Assembly (NCBI GenBank): GCA_031376385.1
Contig: JANMDQ010000003.1
Coordinates: forward strand, 82,279 to 146,278
DNA: 64,000 bases
Direction: 5' to 3'
Source: Aquisediminimonas sp031376385
GTDB lineage: Bacteria; Pseudomonadota; Alphaproteobacteria; Sphingomonadales; Sphingomonadaceae
Shown one piece after another: positions 1-8,227 of this stretch. Position 1 is the first letter of the stretch. Every line of letters starts with the position of its first letter. Both the position numbers and the translations under genes were made by a program. The notes below the pieces were generated by a model. It had not been told where the DNA came from, did no database searches, and was given only the letters and a program-made list of their open reading frames with translations.

Positions 1-1335
1 ACGCCTTATCAATTTTTTGAATCCATCCTGTCAGACCCTCTGATCGAAGGCCGCAAGCGCCTGATAGCGCGGCTGGGGAATGAAGCGCGCGACCCGATCA
101 ATGAGTTATTGAATGCGGCCCTTTCTTTTGGCCGCGCCTCAGTGCCTTCGCTGCAACTATTCCTCAATTGGTTTGCGAGCGGGGATAGCGAAGTGAAGCG
201 CGATCCGGCTAAGCCTGAAAATGCTGTTCGCGTCATGACGGTGCACGGCGCGAAGGGGCTGCAATCGCCGATTGTGGTGTTGGCCGATGCGACCTTTGAT
301 CCCGGCTCTAAAAGCAAATCTGATCTGGATATTGAGTTCGGTGGCCTCAAACTCCCGATATTTCGCCCGCGTGGTGACGAAATTGCAGGCACGCTGAAAA
401 AACGAGCGGCAGAGCAGGATGAGCGCGACAGGCAAGAGCATTGGCGGCTGCTCTATGTCGCGATGACGCGAGCGGAGGAGATGCTGTTCGCGGGCGGGGC
501 ACTGCGCAAAAGGCAAGCCGACAAGCCGCTGAGCGACGGCATTTGGTATGAGCAACTGACCCGCGCGTTGATCGCATGCGGCGGCGCGGAGAATAACGCG
601 GGCGATATGCTGCTTACCCATATCGAGCCAGAAAAGGCATATAACAATCCGCATGAAGCCGCAGAGCGTTGGGACAGTGCGCTACCCGAATGGGCGACAG
701 TGGCAGCAGCGCAAGAGGCGCGCCCGCCCAAGCCGCTGGCGCCGTCGGCGCTTGGCCAAGAGGATGATGAAACCAGCCCGCCGCCTGATCCCAAAATGCG
801 GGAAGCCGCGCGGCGGGGCGTGCTGCTGCATTCCCTGTTCGAACGATTACCGCCCTTGCCGCGCGACGACCGGCGATCTGCAGCACTCCGCTGGCTGGAG
901 CTTAGTGCAGGAGTGGCTGATGAGGCTGCGCGGCTGGAGATTGTCGAGGCGGCGCTGCGCACGCTCGATACGCCAGAATATGTGCGGCTGTTTGCGCCTG
1001 AGTCGCTTGCTGAGGTGCCACTCGCTGGGGTGGTTGAGGGCCAAGTCGTCACTGGCATTGTCGACCGCTTGCTGGTGACAGAGGCTGACGTGCTGGTTGT
1101 CGACTATAAAACGGGCCGGTCTGTGCCGCGATCAGGGGATGCTGTGCCCCGCTATCATCTGGCGCAAATGGCGGCTTATGCAGCGCTGCTGGCGTCGATA
1201 TTCCCCGGGCGGTCCGTGCGCGCGGCTTTGCTTTACTCCAGTGGACCCAAGCTGATTGAACTGACGCCGGAGCAACTGGCAGCGCACAAGCCGGGCTATC
1301 AGGACGTTCAGCAGGATTTGATCGAAGCCAGTTGA
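1..1335 (+). CDS. addA: Double-strand break repair helicase-nuclease AddA, C-terminal part
   Basis: The reading frame is open from the first base, so only the last 444 residues are present. AddA is the UvrD-type helicase and nuclease subunit of the AddAB recombination complex, which processes double-strand ends for RecA. Visible are helicase motif V (VMTVHGAKGLQSP, near residue 80), motif VI (LLYVAMTRAEE, near residue 153), and the C-terminal PD-(D/E)XK nuclease: RGVLLHSLFE, GIVDR and VVDYKTGR. The nuclease residues look intact. The next gene is trxA, and the addB-addA-trxA order is common in alphaproteobacteria, so addB is expected just outside the window. Confidence 0.93.
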   Translation, partial: TPYQFFESILSDPLIEGRKRLIARLGNEARDPINELLNAALSFGRASVPSLQLFLNWFASGDSEVKRDPAKPENAVRVMTVHGAKGLQSPIVVLADATFDPGSKSKSDLDIEFGGLKLPIFRPRGDEIAGTLKKRAAEQDERDRQEHWRLLYVAMTRAEEMLFAGGALRKRQADKPLSDGIWYEQLTRALIACGGAENNAGDMLLTHIEPEKAYNNPHEAAERWDSALPEWATVAAAQEARPPKPLAPSALGQEDDETSPPPDPKMREAARRGVLLHSLFERLPPLPRDDRRSAALRWLELSAGVADEAARLEIVEAALRTLDTPEYVRLFAPESLAEVPLAGVVEGQVVTGIVDRLLVTEADVLVVDYKTGRSVPRSGDAVPRYHLAQMAAYAALLASIFPGRSVRAALLYSSGPKLIELTPEQLAAHKPGYQDVQQDLIEAS

Positions 1336-1385
1336 GATTGGCCCGGCCAAGTCCTACATCAAAGATCAACAAAGGAGAATTACCC

Positions 1386-1706
1386 ATGGCCACTGCTGCC
1401 GTAACTGATGCAAGTTTTGCCGTCGATGTGCTGGGCGCTGACCGCCCCGTCCTTGTTGATTTCTGGGCCGAATGGTGCGGTCCCTGCAAGATGATCGGCC
1501 CCGCGCTCGAGGAGATTTCGGACGAATTGGGCGACAAGGTCAACATCGTGAAGCTGAACATTGATGACGATCCGGATTCGCCTTCGAAATACGGCGTGCG
1601 CGGCATTCCGACAATGATCCTGTTTAAGGACGGCGCCCCCGTCGCGACCAAGGTTGGCGCAGCGCCAAAGAGCCAGTTGAAGAGCTGGCTTGAGGGCGAG
1701 CTTTAG
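1386..1706 (+). CDS. trxA: Thioredoxin
   Basis: A 106-residue classical thioredoxin, the cytoplasmic dithiol-disulfide oxidoreductase. The active site WCGPC has cysteines at 31 and 34 and the cis-proline is P75 in GIPT. A good ribosome site (AAAGGAG, 1371-1377) precedes the ATG at 1386, which decides this start over an upstream in-frame one at 1332. It lies 50 bp downstream of addA and probably shares its transcript. Its end is separated by 3 bp from the convergent mtgA. Confidence 0.97.
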   Translation: MATAAVTDASFAVDVLGADRPVLVDFWAEWCGPCKMIGPALEEISDELGDKVNIVKLNIDDDPDSPSKYGVRGIPTMILFKDGAPVATKVGAAPKSQLKSWLEGEL

Positions 1707-1709
1707 GCG

Positions 1710-2414
1710 CTAAACACCTAGGCAGTTATCCAGACTATCCCGCTTCACCACGCCGATCCGCGCAGCAATGCTGTTGCCGTAGCGGCGCGTGAAGCCGGAA
1801 GGAGTGATGGCAGCGCGCTCCTTGGGCAAAGGTAAAACAGCGGCGATCCGTGCGGCTTCGGTGGCGGACAATGTGCCTGCGTCGTGCTTGTAGTAACGCT
1901 GCGCCCCGGCGTTCGCGCCGTAGGTGCCAAGGCCAGTTTCGGCGATATTCAAATAGACTTCCATGATCCGCCGTTTGCCCCAGACGGTCTCGATGAGCAG
2001 CGTGAACCACGCCTCCAGCCCTTTGCGGAAATAGCCGCCACCTTGCCAAAGGAACGCATTTTTGGCGGTTTGCTGGCTAATTGTTGATCCGCCCCTGATG
2101 CGGCCTCCGCTCGCGTTGCGGCGAATGGCCTGGCGGATGGCTTCGCTGTCAAAGCCGTTGTGGCTGCAAAATTTGCCATCCTCGCCCGCGATTGCGGCGC
2201 GGGCCATGTCGGGGTCCATGTCCGATAGGCTCATCCAGTCCTTGGTAATTCCGCGTCCGCTGGCCAGATCGCCCAGCATGGTCGCCGTCACAGGCGGCGG
2301 GACGAAGCGGTAGATGAGCACCCAGAGGATGGAGCCAATCAGGAAATAGAGCAGGGCCTTGCCCAGAAAACGGCCCACACGAAATCCCCGGCTCCTGTTC
2401 GCAGCACCCGCCAT
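1710..2414 (-). CDS. mtgA: Monofunctional peptidoglycan glycosyltransferase
   Basis: A 234-residue GT51 enzyme that polymerises lipid II into glycan strands without a transpeptidase domain. One N-terminal membrane anchor (about residues 17-37) is followed by the family signatures: the catalytic Glu78 in the EDGKFCSHNGFD motif, and the GGSTISQQTAKN motif. Length fits the MtgA family. Its start codon abuts the stop codon of the upstream Nudix gene (0 bp), so the two are likely co-transcribed. Confidence 0.94.
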   Translation of the reverse strand: MAGAANRSRGFRVGRFLGKALLYFLIGSILWVLIYRFVPPPVTATMLGDLASGRGITKDWMSLSDMDPDMARAAIAGEDGKFCSHNGFDSEAIRQAIRRNASGGRIRGGSTISQQTAKNAFLWQGGGYFRKGLEAWFTLLIETVWGKRRIMEVYLNIAETGLGTYGANAGAQRYYKHDAGTLSATEAARIAAVLPLPKERAAITPSGFTRRYGNSIAARIGVVKRDSLDNCLGV

Positions 2415-3218
2415 TTACGCTGGTTTTCCGTAGGCAGTCACGGCCCTATCCAGCCGCTCCGACGTCACGGGATAGCCTGCATCTGCCGGGATGCAGAGGT
2501 AGCGACCATCTTCGCGGACTTCCATGTGAGGCGAAATCATCTGCACGGGAATGCTCAGTGAATGAGCCTCTGCCTCATCATAGCTGGCGAACAGCGCCAG
2601 CCGCTCCAGATTGCGCATCGTGGGATAGATGATGGCGACTTTGCCTTCCTTCTCCAGCGCAATTGCGCCTGATGCGCTCTCCCAGAACGCCCGAACATTT
2701 TCGGTGTCATCGACCACTTCAGCTGGCAAATCGGCGGGTGCGCGGGCGATGTAGAAGCGCGTGTCGAACACGCGCGCTTCCTTATGCTTGGGCCGCCAGC
2801 GGGCAAAATAGATGAGCGCGTCAAGGTCGAGCGTCAGGCCGCCTGCTGCGAGAAGCGCGCTAAAGGGTTGTTGCGCGTGAAGCGCAGCGCGGGTTTCCTC
2901 CAGCCAGCCACCTGGCGTATGGCCGACGACGCCGATGGGAATGCCGCTTTCCTCGATGGTTTCGCGGATTGCTGCGACGCGAGCGGCAGCGCATTCCAGC
3001 TCATATTCCGTGCCAAGCGATGCCGCCAACACATGATCGTCCGCGTCCACGCGCCCGCCGGGGAACACGATGGCTCCGCCTGCAAAGCGCATGCCTTTTG
3101 ATCGTTCCACCATCAAAATCTCGGGCGGGCCATCAGCCCGATCCCTGAACAATACCAACGTCGCGGCGGGGTGTGCGGGCGGTAGTTCGCCGAATTCCAT
3201 ATCATCAGTCATAGGCAC
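2415..3218 (-). CDS. Nudix family hydrolase (NUDT19-like)
   Basis: A 267-residue Nudix hydrolase. The Nudix box is split: GGAIVFPGGRVD at the front and AAIRETIEESGI (RExxEExG) about 40 residues later. Such an insertion, and the length, recall the CoA-diphosphatase-like NUDT7/NUDT19 group, so a CoA or acyl-CoA type substrate is possible but not shown. Two alternative starts lie 6 bp apart (MPM). It is divergent from the DUF4126 gene over 84 bp and followed directly by mtgA. Confidence 0.85.
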   Translation of the reverse strand: MPMTDDMEFGELPPAHPAATLVLFRDRADGPPEILMVERSKGMRFAGGAIVFPGGRVDADDHVLAASLGTEYELECAAARVAAIRETIEESGIPIGVVGHTPGGWLEETRAALHAQQPFSALLAAGGLTLDLDALIYFARWRPKHKEARVFDTRFYIARAPADLPAEVVDDTENVRAFWESASGAIALEKEGKVAIIYPTMRNLERLALFASYDEAEAHSLSIPVQMISPHMEVREDGRYLCIPADAGYPVTSERLDRAVTAYGKPA

Positions 3219-3302
3219 GGCTTACGCAGGAGATTGCGCATTGGGAAGAGGCGTGGCAGCCTGCCCAGCATAAAGGGCCAAAGAGCGTACAGGAGTGTTC
3301 TA

Positions 3303-3920
3303 ATGGGTGTCGTTGAATTGATGGGCGTTGCGGGCAGCGTCAGCTTGCTGGCGGGATGGCGCATGTATTTGTGCGTGTTTGCAACGGGACTTGCGATGCG
3401 GCTCGGTTGGATCGACTTGCCGCATAATTTGGCGACTCTGGCTGTGCTGGCCAATCCTTGGGTGCTGGGCGCGTCTGCGGTTGGGCTGGTCGCAGAGTTT
3501 TTCGCAGACAAGATCGCTTGGCTCGATTCGATCTGGGATGCAGTGCACACTGCCATCCGCCCCATCGGCGGTGCGCTGCTTGCCCTTGCCATTGTCGATG
3601 CGTCTGACCCGACGTGGCAAGTGATCAGCCTGTTGCTTGGCGGCGGCGCGGCACTTGCCAGCCACGGCGCAAAGGCCGGTGCGCGTGCGGTCGTGAACGC
3701 TAGCCCGGAACCATTTAGCAATATCGCGGTCTCCACTGGCGAAGATGTTGTGTCCGGCGGGCTGCTGGTTCTGGTGTTGTCCAACCCGGAATTGTCGATT
3801 GTCGTTGCGGTCCTGCTGCTTGTTGTGGCGTTTGTGCTGATCTTTGCTGTGCGCCGCGTGCTGACGAAGTTGTTCGGCGTTGCGCCCGAAGAAGAACCCG
3901 CGAAGGGTTTGGAGACCTGA
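3303..3920 (+). CDS. DUF4126 integral membrane protein
   Basis: A 205-residue hydrophobic protein with about four or five membrane segments, including a final one near residues 160-180, and a short charged C-terminus. It matches the pattern of DUF4126 proteins (Gly-rich helices, EFFADKIAWLDSIWDAVHT). Function is unknown. ATG 3303 is preferred because AGGAG (3291-3295) lies just upstream; the frame is open to 3234. The sigma-factor gene starts 26 bp downstream, so they may share a transcript. Confidence 0.82.
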   Translation: MGVVELMGVAGSVSLLAGWRMYLCVFATGLAMRLGWIDLPHNLATLAVLANPWVLGASAVGLVAEFFADKIAWLDSIWDAVHTAIRPIGGALLALAIVDASDPTWQVISLLLGGGAALASHGAKAGARAVVNASPEPFSNIAVSTGEDVVSGGLLVLVLSNPELSIVVAVLLLVVAFVLIFAVRRVLTKLFGVAPEEEPAKGLET

Positions 3921-3946
3921 CGCGTTAAGCCGGTAACTTCGAAGGT

Positions 3947-4531
3947 GTGAGTGATGGTGTGACGGTTCCCCCGATGGACCCACAGATAAGCGACGATGTG
4001 CTGATGGCCCGCGCGGGATTGCGCGATGCGGCGGCGTTTCACACGCTTGTCGAACGGCATCAGGACAGGCCTTACCGGATTGCATGGCGCATGCTGGGGG
4101 ATCAAGCAGAGGCAGAAGATGTGGCTCAGGACGCATTGTTGAGATTGTGGACTATGGCCCCGAACTGGCAGGCAGGCGGCAGCGGCGTGGCCGCTTGGTT
4201 GACGCGAGTGGCGACGAACCTCTGCCTTGACCGCCTGCGCCGTCGACGGTTCGGTGCGCACGAGGATGTGCCCGAACGTGCTGATGAAGCGCCGCTGGCC
4301 GACGCGCAAATGATGGTGGCCGAACGACACGCCACTGCTGCGGCGGCTGTTGCTGCCCTGCCAGACCGGCAGCGCGCAGCAGTCATCCTGACTTATTATG
4401 AGGAGCTTCCCAACAGCCAGGCCGCTGACATGCTGGACCTGAATATCAAGGCGTTCGAATCGCTGCTGCTGCGTGCGCGCACGGCCTTGCGGGCGACGTT
4501 GGCGGATTTGAAGGAGGCGTCGAGTGACTGA
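3947..4531 (+). CDS. ECF-type RNA polymerase sigma factor
   Basis: A 194-residue ECF (sigma-70 group 4) factor. Region 2 spans roughly residues 30-95 (HTLVERHQDRPYRIAWRMLG, AEDVAQDALLRLW) and region 4 roughly 128-185 (LPDRQRAAVILTYYEELPNS, then IKAFESLLLRAR). The likely start is GTG 3947, with ATG 3974 as the alternative. It overlaps by 8 bp the start of the next gene, which encodes a single-span membrane protein; this coupling is what one expects of a sigma/anti-sigma pair. Confidence 0.9.
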   Translation: MSDGVTVPPMDPQISDDVLMARAGLRDAAAFHTLVERHQDRPYRIAWRMLGDQAEAEDVAQDALLRLWTMAPNWQAGGSGVAAWLTRVATNLCLDRLRRRRFGAHEDVPERADEAPLADAQMMVAERHATAAAAVAALPDRQRAAVILTYYEELPNSQAADMLDLNIKAFESLLLRARTALRATLADLKEASSD

Positions 4532-5363
4532 GTGGCTGTCCCCCGCACAAGACGCGGCCATGCGCGCAGATACTGTGCCGCCTCTGTCGGCGGGCTTTGC
4601 TAACCGCGTGATGGCAGCGTTGCCGGTTGAGCGCGAATCACTGCCCCAAGCGCGACCTGTGCGAGAGCGGCGGGGTGGATGGGCGCGCGCGTCAATTGCG
4701 CTGATGGTGACGGCAGGTGCTGGGCTGGTCAGCATGGCTGCGGCCTCGACGATCTTTGGCGTGCCGATCCGCAACATGCCAGTGGTCGGCACGTTTGTGG
4801 AGCGCGTTGCGCCTGCGCCGAAAGTGGCGGCCCGCGCCGTGAAGCCTAAGCCCAAAGCCGATACGCCAGCCTCTCGGCCAGCCCCCGTCGCTGCGCCTGT
4901 GGCAGAGGCAATGGTCGAGCCTGCGCCGATGATGGTCACGCGGCGAGAGTTGCAGCGCGAAGTGGTGGCCCAGCGCATTGCCGACCGGATCGACCGGATG
5001 CAGGCGCGGCGGCGCGAACAGGGTCTTCCCCCTGCGCCGCTCAAGCTAAACCCGCAAATGCGAGAGCGGCTCAAGGCCATGCCCCCTGAAGACCGCCGCG
5101 CGCTGATGCAGCGGGTGCGTGATGTGCGCCGTGAGCGCGGCACAGCCAAGCCCGCGCTGACGCTAGAGCAGAAGGCCGCGCGCCGCGCCGCTTGGCAGCA
5201 AATGACGCCGGAGGAGCGGCAGGCCCTGCGCGAAAAGCGGGCGCAGCGGCGGGCAAACCGCGTCACTACTCCGGCCACCAGCTCTCCGGGCTTGACCCGG
5301 AGTCCAGGAGTCTCAAGCACTGAAGCGTCCCCCCTGGACTCCGAGTCAAGCCCGGAGAACTGA
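4524..5363 (+). CDS. Membrane protein coupled to ECF sigma factor, anti-sigma candidate (DUF3106-like)
   Basis: A 279-residue protein with GTG start behind AAGGAGG (4511-4517), overlapping the sigma gene. Residues 1-50 are cytoplasmic by prediction, one membrane span lies near 55-78, then an Ala/Pro/Lys-rich linker and a highly charged helical region (about 130-250) with MTPEERQALREK and MPPEDRRALMQRV, reminiscent of DUF3106. No zinc-binding HxxxCxxC motif of ZAS anti-sigma factors is seen. The last 30 or so residues are encoded by a palindromic repeat (5282-5357), so the C-terminus is probably a recent read-through addition. Anti-sigma function is inferred from position only. Confidence 0.72.
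   Translation: MTEWLSPAQDAAMRADTVPPLSAGFANRVMAALPVERESLPQARPVRERRGGWARASIALMVTAGAGLVSMAAASTIFGVPIRNMPVVGTFVERVAPAPKVAARAVKPKPKADTPASRPAPVAAPVAEAMVEPAPMMVTRRELQREVVAQRIADRIDRMQARRREQGLPPAPLKLNPQMRERLKAMPPEDRRALMQRVRDVRRERGTAKPALTLEQKAARRAAWQQMTPEERQALREKRAQRRANRVTTPATSSPGLTRSPGVSSTEASPLDSESSPEN
5282..5357. repeat. Palindromic repeat, family A, inside a coding end
   Basis: Two arms, CTCCGGGCTTGACCCGGAG (from about 5284) followed by TCCAGG, and the near-complement CCTGGACTCCGAGTCAAGC then CCGGAG (to 5357), around a short loop. Related copies are at 16532-16611 and 58313-58393. This copy lies within the reading frame of the preceding gene and supplies its last 30 or so codons and its stop lies 4 bp after. 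Confidence 0.85.
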
Positions 5364-5374
5364 TCAAGCGGCGC

Positions 5375-7063
5375 TCACCCCCGCGCGCGCAGGGCCGTAA
5401 TCGTCGTCCCTGCGCTGATCCGGTTAGCATCGGTCTTCAGGTGCAACACCCGCACGCCTTTGCGCGCCATTGCTTCAGCCAGCGCAGGCTTAAATTCCGC
5501 CGTCGTCTCCACTGTCGCGGCCCAAGCGCCATAGGCGCGCGCCAAAGCTGCAAAATCGGGATTGTGCAGCTCCGTTCCTGAAACCCGCATTGGATATTCG
5601 CGTTCCTGATGCATACGGATGGTGCCGTAACTGCCATTATCGACGATGATGACCAGCATATCGCAGCCATATTGCATCGCCGTCGCCAATTCCTGACCGT
5701 TCATCATGAAATCACCGTCACCGGCAATGGCAATCACATCCTTGTCCGGGCAGCGGAGAGCGGCGGCAACGGCGGCAGGCACGCCGTATCCCATCGCGCC
5801 CGCCGTTGGGGCCAGCTGACCTTGAGGCGAATTATAAGGCCAGTAACGATGCCACCAGCCGGAAAAATTCCCGGCGCCATTGCAGATGATATTATTGGCC
5901 GAAACCAGCTGGAGCATATCGGTGATGCACATGCCGAGATCAACAGGCGTATCAAACGGCGCAGGGGTGTTCCAGTCGAGCCATTCCGTGTGCGCCTCGG
6001 CTCCGCTCGCGAAGGGCAGGGGCGCAGTCACTTTCACGCGACGCCGTTGTTCGGGCACAACATTGGCCAGCGCATGGGCCGCAAATTGTTCCATCCCGCA
6101 ACAGATGGAAAGGTCCGTCTGGTAGACATGGTGATGCTCATCCGGATCAGGGTGAACATGGACCAGGATTTGCCCCGGATGATCGGGCGTGATCAGCGTA
6201 TAGCTGTCCGTCGTCGCCTCGCCCAGCCGCGCGCCGACCGCAATGATCAGGTCCGCCGCTTTGATCCGCGCGGTCAGTTTGGGGTTAGGGCCATAGCCCA
6301 GATTGCCTGCCCAGACGGGGGATCCATTGGATATCGCATCCTGCCGTCGGAATGCCGCCGCCACGGGAAGGCCCCATTTTTCCGCAAAGGCCGCGAAGTC
6401 CCGCCCCGCCTCCGGCGTCCAGCCTGCGCCACCAATGATCGCGATTGGGGCCTCTGCATCATGAAGCAGCTGTTCCAGTGCGGCCATCCGCGATGCTGAC
6501 GGGGCCTGCCAGATGGGTTCGACGCGGGGCCGGTCAATCGCTTCTACCACATCGCACAGCATATCCTCTGGCAGAGCAACAACCACGGGGCCGGGCCTGC
6601 CGTTCATGGCCACGGAATAAGCGCGCGCCACATATTCGGGGATGCGCACGGCATCATCAATGCGCAGGACCAGCTTGGCAAGCGGACCAAACATGGCGCT
6701 GAAATCAACTTCTTGAAAGCCTTCACGGTCGCGCATGCCCCGGTCCACATCGCCAATGAACAGGATCATCGGTTGGCTGTCTTGGCAAGCGACATGCACG
6801 CCGATGCTGGCGTTGGTGGCCCCCGGCCCGCGCGTAACGAAGGCAATGCCGGGCCGCTGCGTGAGCGCGCCATCAGCACAGGCCATGTAAGTCACTCCGC
6901 CTTCCTGACGGCAGATTACCGTCTCAATCTCCGGCACATCATGCAGCGCATCAAGCACCGCGAGGAAGCTTTCCCCAGGCACCGTGAAGATCCGGTCGCA
7001 CCCTTGAATGCGAAGTTGATCGACGAGAATGCGGCCGCCGGTGCGCTTTGTGATGTTTGTCAT
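5375..7063 (-). CDS. Thiamine diphosphate-dependent enzyme, acetolactate synthase-like
   Basis: A 562-residue ThDP enzyme with the usual three domains. The N-terminal Pyr domain carries the cofactor-activating glutamate in VICRQEGGVTYMA; the central domain follows; the C-terminal PP domain has the GDG...N motif (GDGDFMMNGQE). It is like the large subunit of acetolactate synthase or a benzoylformate decarboxylase-like enzyme; no small regulatory subunit is adjacent, so a catabolic rather than branched-chain biosynthetic role is likely. The substrate cannot be named. Its ATG overlaps by 4 bp (ATGA) the stop of the upstream HTH-protein gene. Confidence 0.85.
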   Translation of the reverse strand: MTNITKRTGGRILVDQLRIQGCDRIFTVPGESFLAVLDALHDVPEIETVICRQEGGVTYMACADGALTQRPGIAFVTRGPGATNASIGVHVACQDSQPMILFIGDVDRGMRDREGFQEVDFSAMFGPLAKLVLRIDDAVRIPEYVARAYSVAMNGRPGPVVVALPEDMLCDVVEAIDRPRVEPIWQAPSASRMAALEQLLHDAEAPIAIIGGAGWTPEAGRDFAAFAEKWGLPVAAAFRRQDAISNGSPVWAGNLGYGPNPKLTARIKAADLIIAVGARLGEATTDSYTLITPDHPGQILVHVHPDPDEHHHVYQTDLSICCGMEQFAAHALANVVPEQRRRVKVTAPLPFASGAEAHTEWLDWNTPAPFDTPVDLGMCITDMLQLVSANNIICNGAGNFSGWWHRYWPYNSPQGQLAPTAGAMGYGVPAAVAAALRCPDKDVIAIAGDGDFMMNGQELATAMQYGCDMLVIIVDNGSYGTIRMHQEREYPMRVSGTELHNPDFAALARAYGAWAATVETTAEFKPALAEAMARKGVRVLHLKTDANRISAGTTITALRARG

Positions 7064-7920
7064 GCCGCAGCGTATAGCGGGGTCGGAGAGGTGGGCAAAG
7101 AGGGGGTGAATTCAAACCACAGATCGCGGGCCAACGCATGTTCGGCCAGTTCTTGTGGATTGACGGTATTCAGGATTTCCCACGCTGCTTCTTCTTCATC
7201 AGTCAGGGTGCGGCAATAGTCATAGCTGCCATATTCGCCGCTTTCTGTGCCGTCAAAATCGGCAGGTGGCGGAAAATCGGTGGCTAGACTCGTTTCAGAA
7301 TCATTCCACACGCCAAGAAACTCTTTGTCGCTGGGGCCGGAAGTGGCGTAATTCTCAACAAGTGGAGCCTGTTTGACGGGGCGTTTGACAGGATGTTTGG
7401 GGAACCGCGGATCAACACGGGCTTCGATCCACGCCCACAGGCTGACGTCGTCAGGTTCGCTTGCCACCAGATCAAGAAAGCTGCCAAAGTCTGACATCAC
7501 CAGCCGCGCCAGACGGGCTTCGCGGTCAGAATCGCTCAGCAAACGGCGGTCCAATCGTTCAAGCACTGCTTTTGAATGATGGTGATTGTGCAGCCTGCGT
7601 GTGATCGTGCCATCCTCATCACGCGTTGTGACATGAACGGTCCCTTCAATCGCGCGGTCCAGCATCACATCCTCCAACCGGTCCCGCGCGATCAAATGCG
7701 CCGCTTTCCAGCCAAGGCTGAACGCCTGACCGCGCGCAGAATGGCGCAAAACATAAGCTCCGGACTCCGCCTTTGACACGGCCTTGCAAGCGCGAGACAC
7801 AGTGCCTGATCCCGCCAGCGCCTCCAAAAAATCCGCCTGCACTTCGCCAGTCCACCCATCGTCGCGAATACGGCCTGTGCGGTAGCTGTAGGCGGGTTGA
7901 ATAGCGTCAGTCATGGTCAT
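7060..7920 (-). CDS. Hypothetical protein with N-terminal HTH, terminase small-subunit-like
   Basis: A 286-residue protein I do not recognise as a named family. Residues about 25-75 (FLEALAGSGTVSRACKAVSK, AYVLRHSARGQAFSLGWKAA) look like the helix-turn-helix of small terminase-like proteins that are widespread in sphingomonads. The C-terminal half is acidic and low in conserved motifs. The start has AAAGGAG immediately upstream (7922-7928 on the complement) and a strong promoter at 7946-7974. It is translationally coupled to the ThDP enzyme gene downstream, an unusual partner. No phage genes are nearby. Confidence 0.6.
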   Translation of the reverse strand: MTMTDAIQPAYSYRTGRIRDDGWTGEVQADFLEALAGSGTVSRACKAVSKAESGAYVLRHSARGQAFSLGWKAAHLIARDRLEDVMLDRAIEGTVHVTTRDEDGTITRRLHNHHHSKAVLERLDRRLLSDSDREARLARLVMSDFGSFLDLVASEPDDVSLWAWIEARVDPRFPKHPVKRPVKQAPLVENYATSGPSDKEFLGVWNDSETSLATDFPPPADFDGTESGEYGSYDYCRTLTDEEEAAWEILNTVNPQELAEHALARDLWFEFTPSLPTSPTPLYAAA

Positions 7921-7945
7921 CTCCTTTGGTTTGTGGTAATGTGTT

Positions 7946-7974
7946 TATATAACCAATATGGTAATAAATGTCAA
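7946..7974 (-). promoter_or_regulatory. Strong sigma-70 type promoter for the HTH-protein/ThDP operon
   Basis: On the minus strand TTGACA (7974-7969) is followed after exactly 17 bp by TATATA (7951-7946). The expected transcript start is near 7939, giving a leader of about 20 nt that contains the ribosome site. Confidence 0.7.
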
Positions 7975-7990
7975 GATGGTTGTCGCTTCC

Positions 7991-8100
7991 GTCGTCCTGA
8001 ACTTGTTTCAGGACCCATGCCTCGACGGTGGCGCAAGGCTGGATGGATCAAGCGTGTTAAAAACAGTGAGGCATGGATGCTGAAACAAGTTCAGCATGAC
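7991..8100. repeat. Inverted repeat, family B
   Basis: Left arm GTCGTCCTGAACTTGTTTCA then GGACCCATGCCTC; right arm GAGGCATGGATGCTGAAACA then AGTTCAGCATGAC, about 40 bp apart. It lies in a 307-bp gene-free gap (7921-8227) that otherwise holds the promoter above and the half copy below. A related full copy is at 33898-34020. Confidence 0.85.
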
Positions 8101-8154
8101 GGGGTTGGGACATGACGGTAGTGGCAACGGCATAATCTACTGAAATTGAGCACA

Positions 8155-8188
8155 GTCGTCCTGAACTTGTTTCAGGACCCATGCCTCA
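8155..8188. repeat. Half copy of inverted repeat, family B
   Basis: GTCGTCCTGAACTTGTTTCA followed by GGACCCATGCCTCA repeats the left arm at 7991 almost exactly; the right arm is missing. Confidence 0.8.
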
Positions 8189-8227
8189 CAGTTCGATACA
8201 AACTCGATGGTTCCAGTCTGATCTAAG

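Noticed and set aside
3209..5320. A 703-codon open frame on the minus strand
   Set aside because: It runs antisense through three well-supported plus-strand genes (DUF4126, ECF sigma, membrane partner), is Arg/Ser/Ala-rich with no family resemblance, and is a typical product of high G+C third positions.
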